Below, in pieces: positions 6,156 to 9,580 of a DNA stretch of 9,580 bases. The position numbers were made by a program, and so were the translations under genes. The notes beneath the pieces are model-generated. The model worked only from the letters and a program-made list of their open reading frames with translations. It was not told the DNA's origin and ran no database searches. Position 1 is the stretch's first letter, and every line of letters starts with the position of its first letter. Source of the DNA: DATCVR01 sp036566745 (lineage in GTDB: Bacteria; Actinomycetota; Actinomycetes; Jiangellales; Jiangellaceae); assembly GCA_036566745.1 (NCBI GenBank), contig DATCVR010000034.1, positions 1 through 9,580 of the forward strand, in the 5' to 3' direction.

Positions 6156-7154
6156 GTGGACATCGACGCCTTCGTGGCTGCTCACCAGGACGAGTGGCGA
6201 CGACTCGACGCGTTGGTGCGCAAGGGCAAGCTCACCGGCGACGAGGCCGACGAACTGGTCGCGCTGTACCGTCGTGCGTCGACCCACCTGTCCACCCTGC
6301 GATCGGCGGCGCCCGACCCGGTGGTGCTGGGCCGGCTGTCCACGCTGGTCGCCCGGGCGCGCACGGCCGTGGCCGGTGCACACGATCCGGGCTGGAACGA
6401 CGTCGTCCGCTTCCTGACCGTGAGCTTTCCGGCGGCCGTCTACCTCAGCCGCCGGTGGTGGATCGGTGCGGCGCTCGCCTTCGGGGTGGTATCGGTGCTG
6501 ATCGCGGGGTGGGTCGCGGCCAATCCCTCGGTCCAGGCGACCATCGCCGCGCCGGAGGAGATCCGCCAGCTCGTCGAGCACGACTTCGAGAACTACTACT
6601 CGGAGAATCCGTCGGCGTCGTTCGCCGCCCGGGTGTGGACGAACAACGCGTGGATCACCGCGGGCATGCTCGTGCTCGGCGTCTTCCTCGGCCTCCCGGT
6701 CGTGTACCTCCTGTGGCAGAACGCGCTCAACGTCGCGGTGTCCGCCGGGCTGATGGCGGCGGCGGGCCGGCTCGACGTGTTCTTCGGGCTCATCACGCCC
6801 CACGGCCTCCTCGAGCTCACGGCGGTTTTCGTCGCGGCGGGCGCGGGGCTCCGGCTCGGCTGGGCGGTCGTCGACCCTGGTCCGCGCAGTCGCACCGAGG
6901 CGCTGGCGATCGCCGGGCGATCGGCCGCCGGGATGGCCGTGGGCCTGGCCGGGGTGTTGCTGGTCTCGGGCGTGATCGAGGCGTTCGTCACGCCCTCGCC
7001 GCTGCCGACCTGGGCTCGCATCGCCATCGGGGTGGTGGCCGAGCTCGCGTTCCTCGGCTACGTCTGGGTCTACGGGCGCCGCGCGGTAGCCGCCGGCCAG
7101 GTCGGCGACGTGGCGGACTCCGAGCGTGCCGACACGGCGCCGGTGGCGGCCTGA
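6156..7154 (+). CDS. SpoIIM/DUF95 family membrane protein
   Basis: A 332-residue polytopic membrane protein of the stage II sporulation protein M family. It has a soluble N-terminal part (1-85) with the typical opening MDIDAFVAAHQDEWRRLDAL and VALYRRASTHLSTLRS. About five to six membrane segments follow (roughly 86-130, 160-205, 208-240, 250-275, 285-310). The family signature PHGLLELTAVFVAAGAGLRL starts at residue 215 (H216, E220). The start is GTG, eight bases after GGGAG. In Bacillus, SpoIIM belongs to the SpoIIDMP complex that remodels peptidoglycan during engulfment. Most actinobacterial members occur in organisms without endospores, so the name does not imply sporulation. The gene lies head-to-head with the regulator and tail-to-tail (six bases between stops) with DUF58. 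Its usual divergent partner in related clusters is the RDD gene, which here lies about 5 kb away. Confidence 0.92.
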   Translation: MDIDAFVAAHQDEWRRLDALVRKGKLTGDEADELVALYRRASTHLSTLRSAAPDPVVLGRLSTLVARARTAVAGAHDPGWNDVVRFLTVSFPAAVYLSRRWWIGAALAFGVVSVLIAGWVAANPSVQATIAAPEEIRQLVEHDFENYYSENPSASFAARVWTNNAWITAGMLVLGVFLGLPVVYLLWQNALNVAVSAGLMAAAGRLDVFFGLITPHGLLELTAVFVAAGAGLRLGWAVVDPGPRSRTEALAIAGRSAAGMAVGLAGVLLVSGVIEAFVTPSPLPTWARIAIGVVAELAFLGYVWVYGRRAVAAGQVGDVADSERADTAPVAA

Positions 7155-7160
7155 CGACCC

Positions 7161-8456
7161 TCAGAGCCTCCCGGCGGCCTTCAGCGCCAGGTAGGCGTCG
7201 GCGAGGGCGGGCGGCAACTGGTCGGGCGGGGCGTCGACCACGTGCGCTCCGCGGCGCTGCAACAGCTCGGACACCCGCGTGCGAGCCTGCTGGTCGTACG
7301 AGGCGGCCGCCGCGTCGTACACCGCGCCTACGTCGCCGCGGGCGGCCGCCATGGTGGCGAGATGGGGATCGGCCACCGACGCGACGAGCACGGTGTGCCG
7401 GTGCGTCAGCTGCCCCAGCACGGGCAGGAGCCCGGCCTCGACGGTGGCGGCGTCCAGCCCGGTGATCAGCACCACCAGGGCGTGCCGCCCGGCCCGGCGG
7501 AGGATCTCCGCGCTGAGCCGCCGGTGGTCGGTCTCGAGCAGCTCGGGTTCGACGGTCGCCAGTGCGTCGACCATGCGCCGAAGCACATCCGTGGCCGACG
7601 TCCGTTCGACGGAGGTGCGGACCTGCCGGTCGTAGGCGAGGAGGTCGACCCGGTCGCCCGCGCGCGTCGCGAGCGCGGCGAGCAGCAGCGCGGCATCCAT
7701 GGCGGCGTCGAGGCGGGGTGCGTCGCCGACGCGACCGGCCGAGGTGCGGCCGGTGTCGAGGACGATCAGCACGTGCTGGTCGCGTTCGGGCCGCCAGGTC
7801 CGGACGACGACGTCGCCGCGTCGCGCGGTCGCCCTCCAGTCGATCGAGCGGGTGTCGTCGCCGATGACGTAACCGCGCAGCGAGTCGAACTCGGTACCGG
7901 CTCCGCGGATGCGCACCGAGGACCGCCCGTCGAGCTCGCGCAGCCGGGCCAGCCGAGCCGGGAGGTGTCGCCTGGCGTGGAACGCCGGCAGGACCCGCAC
8001 GGTCCAGGGCACGCGGTGGGACCGCTGCCGCCCGGCCAGGCCGAGGGGACCCGTGCTGCGCACCGTGACGCGGTCGGCGTGCCGGTCGCCGCGGCGGGTG
8101 GGGGTGAGGGTGACCTCGATGCGTCGCTGGTCGCCCGGCGGGAGCTCGATCGTGGCGCGTTCGCCTCGGGCTCCGGCCGACGGCGGCCAGGCGTCGCGCA
8201 GTACCCCCCGGACCACCCGGCGTCCGTCGTTGCGCACGATCAGCGCGACGCTCGCGCTGGTGCCCAGCCGGACCGTCTCGGCGCCGGCGCGGCTGACGGC
8301 GAGGTCGGCGACCGACCCGGCCAGCAGGACGTCGAGCAGGGCCAGCAGGACGACGACGCCGGTCACGACCGCCACGCCCGCCGCGGACGGCCAGGCCACG
8401 GCCACCAGCACGGCACCGAGCGCGGCCAGCAGGGCCACCCGGCCGGAGAGCGCCAT
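7161..8456 (-). CDS. DUF58 domain protein, membrane-anchored, partner of MoxR ATPase
   Basis: A 431-residue protein with two adjacent N-terminal membrane helices (about 5-22 and 25-47), then a beta-rich region and the DUF58 core. The hallmark FDSLRGYVIGDDTRSIDW lies at residues 190-207. It is followed by a vWA-like strand and loop LIVLDTGRTS (230-239). The metal-site motif DxSxS of true vWA domains is altered here to D234-T-G-R-T238, as in many DUF58 proteins. DUF58 proteins are encoded beside MoxR ATPases and are thought to be their membrane-side adaptors or substrates. The ATG overlaps the MoxR stop (TGATG) and no ribosome site precedes it, so translation probably depends on reinitiation after MoxR. 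The open frame continues upstream of 8456, but that part is an Arg-rich shadow of the MoxR gene. Confidence 0.93.
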   Translation of the reverse strand: MALSGRVALLAALGAVLVAVAWPSAAGVAVVTGVVVLLALLDVLLAGSVADLAVSRAGAETVRLGTSASVALIVRNDGRRVVRGVLRDAWPPSAGARGERATIELPPGDQRRIEVTLTPTRRGDRHADRVTVRSTGPLGLAGRQRSHRVPWTVRVLPAFHARRHLPARLARLRELDGRSSVRIRGAGTEFDSLRGYVIGDDTRSIDWRATARRGDVVVRTWRPERDQHVLIVLDTGRTSAGRVGDAPRLDAAMDAALLLAALATRAGDRVDLLAYDRQVRTSVERTSATDVLRRMVDALATVEPELLETDHRRLSAEILRRAGRHALVVLITGLDAATVEAGLLPVLGQLTHRHTVLVASVADPHLATMAAARGDVGAVYDAAAASYDQQARTRVSELLQRRGAHVVDAPPDQLPPALADAYLALKAAGRL

Positions 8457-9439
8457 CAGCGTGGAACGGCGACCGTGGACAGCACGGTGTCGACGACGGC
8501 GTCGGCGTTCACGCCCTCCATCTCGGCCTCCGGGCGCAACGTGAGCCGATGCCGCAACGTGGGCTTGGCCAGCGCCTTGACGTCGTCGGGGGTGACGAAG
8601 TCGCGGCCGGCGAGCCACGCCCACGCCCGGGCGGCCTTCATCAGGGCGGTGGCGGCGCGGGGCGAGGCGCCGAGCTGTACCGAGGGCGACGTGCGCGTGC
8701 CGCGGCACACGTCGACGACGTAGGCGAGCACCTCGGGCGCGATCCGCACCGCACCCACCGCGGCACGGCCGGCCTGGAGATGAGCGGGGGTGGCCACGGC
8801 GCTGACCCCGGCGGCGGCGAGGTCGCCGGGGTCGAAGCCCTCGGCGTGGCGCTCGAGGATTGTGATCTCGTCGTTGCGCTCTGGCAGCGGCACGGTGAGC
8901 TTGAGCAGGAAACGGTCGAGCTGGGCCTCGGGCAGGGGGTACGTGCCCTCGTACTCGATCGGGTTCTGGGTCGCGGCGACGACGAACGGCTCGGGTAGCG
9001 GCCGCGGCGCGCCGTCGACCGACACCTGCCGCTCTTCCATGGCCTCGAGCAGGGCGGCCTGGGTCTTCGGCGGAGTCCGGTTGATCTCGTCGGCGAGCAG
9101 CAGGTTGGTGAAGACCGGCCCGGCCGCGAAGGAGAACTCGGCGGTGCGGGCGTCGTACACCAGCGATCCGGTGAGGTCGCCCGGCATCAGGTCGGGGGTG
9201 AACTGCACCCGCTTGGTGTCGACATCGAGACCCGCGGCCAGCGCCCGCACGAGCAGCGTCTTGGCGACCCCGGGCACCCCCTCGAGCAGCACGTGGCCGC
9301 GGCACAGCAGGGCGATGACGAGCCCGGTGACGACGGGATCCTGGCCCACGACCGCCTTGGCCACCTCGGCGCGCAGGGCGGTCAGGGCGGCGCGGGCGGT
9401 GTCGGCGTCGACGGGCGTGGTGGTGGGCGCATCGGTCAC
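8456..9439 (-). CDS. MoxR family AAA+ ATPase
   Basis: A 327-residue cytosolic AAA+ ATPase of the MoxR (AAA_3) group, thought to work as a chaperone-like oligomer that helps assemble or activate vWA/DUF58 partner proteins. Visible motifs in order: Walker A GVPGVAKT (54-61); TPDLMPGDLTG insert (81-91); Walker B LLLADE (113-118), followed by INRTPPKTQAALLEAMEE; sensor 1 ATQNP (N159); arginine-finger region PEAQLDRF (R176); sensor 2 near GASPRA in the lid domain. All catalytic residues are present and the length is normal. The start is GTG and overlaps the upstream DUF4350 stop as GTGA. A possible ribosome site, gagg, lies about ten bases upstream. This places DUF4350, MoxR and DUF58 in one translationally coupled operon. 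It is the counterpart by position of M. tuberculosis moxR2 (recalled, not searched). Confidence 0.96.
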   Translation of the reverse strand: MTDAPTTTPVDADTARAALTALRAEVAKAVVGQDPVVTGLVIALLCRGHVLLEGVPGVAKTLLVRALAAGLDVDTKRVQFTPDLMPGDLTGSLVYDARTAEFSFAAGPVFTNLLLADEINRTPPKTQAALLEAMEERQVSVDGAPRPLPEPFVVAATQNPIEYEGTYPLPEAQLDRFLLKLTVPLPERNDEITILERHAEGFDPGDLAAAGVSAVATPAHLQAGRAAVGAVRIAPEVLAYVVDVCRGTRTSPSVQLGASPRAATALMKAARAWAWLAGRDFVTPDDVKALAKPTLRHRLTLRPEAEMEGVNADAVVDTVLSTVAVPR

Positions 9440-9580
9440 GGCGCGCGTACCTCTTCCTCGAGTTCGTCCAGGGCATCGGCGAGGCGCACGAGCCCCGCGT
9501 CGTCGGTGGGTGGGGCGCCGGCCAGCAGCTCGGCGACCGCGGAGGCGTCGCGCCCGGTACGGCCGGCGACGGCGTCGACC
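9436..9580 (-). CDS. DUF4350 domain protein, C-terminal fragment (47 residues; rest outside window)
   Basis: An open frame enters from the right edge (first full codon at 9579) and ends at a TGA at 9438-9436 that overlaps the MoxR GTG by four bases. The visible residues run VDAVAGRTGRDASAVAELLA, then GAPPTDDAGLVRLADALDEL, ending EEEVRAP. This matches the usual C-terminal tail of actinobacterial DUF4350 proteins, a small helical region with an 'LADALDxLExEV' end. It also fits the gene normally found immediately upstream of MoxR in this cluster. DUF4350 proteins generally carry membrane segments and a GATase-like domain; none of that is in view. The open frame and overlap are seen directly; the family name rests on a short tail plus synteny. 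Confidence 0.78.
   Translation of the reverse strand, partial: VDAVAGRTGRDASAVAELLAGAPPTDDAGLVRLADALDELEEEVRAP

Noticed and set aside
6156..7154. Reading the SpoIIM-family gene as evidence for endospore formation
   Set aside because: This family is widespread in actinobacteria that do not form endospores, and no other sporulation gene is in the window.
7148..7168. Possible terminator between the SpoIIM and DUF58 stops
   Set aside because: The stem has only about seven pairs and a bulge, and four of those pairs come from the two opposing CTGA/TCAG stop regions. Too weak to list as a feature.
5690..7465. Plus-strand open frame spanning the regulator, SpoIIM and DUF58 genes
   Set aside because: It runs through three recognised genes in other frames and becomes almost pure Arg/Gly/Ala. 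It is a composition artefact.
7242..8723. Long plus-strand open frame opposite DUF58 and MoxR
   Set aside because: It crosses the border of two well-supported minus-strand genes, and the product is low-complexity with no known motif.
8457..9476. Upstream extension of the DUF58 open frame across the MoxR gene
   Set aside because: It is a shifted-frame shadow of MoxR with an Arg-rich product. DUF58 starts at the TGATG overlap.

Overview
The window is GC-rich DNA whose codons mostly end in G or C. With its gene content this points to an actinomycete (high-GC Gram-positive) chromosome. I see no transposase, integrase, phage gene, tRNA, rRNA or CRISPR array. I cannot name the genus from sequence alone.

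Layout from left to right. The 3' end of ahcY (S-adenosylhomocysteine hydrolase, +) converges on an RDD-family membrane protein gene (-). A 152-base divergent spacer follows. Next is a large secreted subtilisin-like (S8) protease of 1250 residues (+), which converges on and overlaps by 14 bases a two-HTH transcriptional regulator (-). After an 89-base divergent spacer comes a SpoIIM/DUF95-family membrane protein (+). It converges tail to tail on a tightly coupled minus-strand operon: DUF4350 protein (only its C-terminus is in the window), MoxR-family AAA+ ATPase, then DUF58 protein.

RDD, SpoIIM, DUF58, MoxR and DUF4350 form a cluster recognised in many actinobacteria. In Mycobacterium tuberculosis I recall it as roughly Rv3691-Rv3695, with the same relative orientations and with the SpoIIM-type and RDD genes divergent neighbours. 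MoxR/DUF58 pairs are thought to act as an ATPase-driven chaperone or assembly system at the membrane, and the RDD and SpoIIM proteins are plausible membrane partners.

The unusual part is the protease and regulator pair, placed exactly between the divergent RDD and SpoIIM genes. It looks like a self-contained two-gene module: a secreted protease with a complete catalytic triad, and a regulator that has an N-terminal winged helix, a TrmB-like middle and a LuxR-type C-terminal HTH. Two of the three convergent junctions carry a perfect GC-rich hairpin a few bases past one stop codon, inside the last codons of the opposing gene. These probably act as terminators without a T-tract. The module is the best candidate for a less-described system here, but its novelty rests on context rather than on any unknown protein family.
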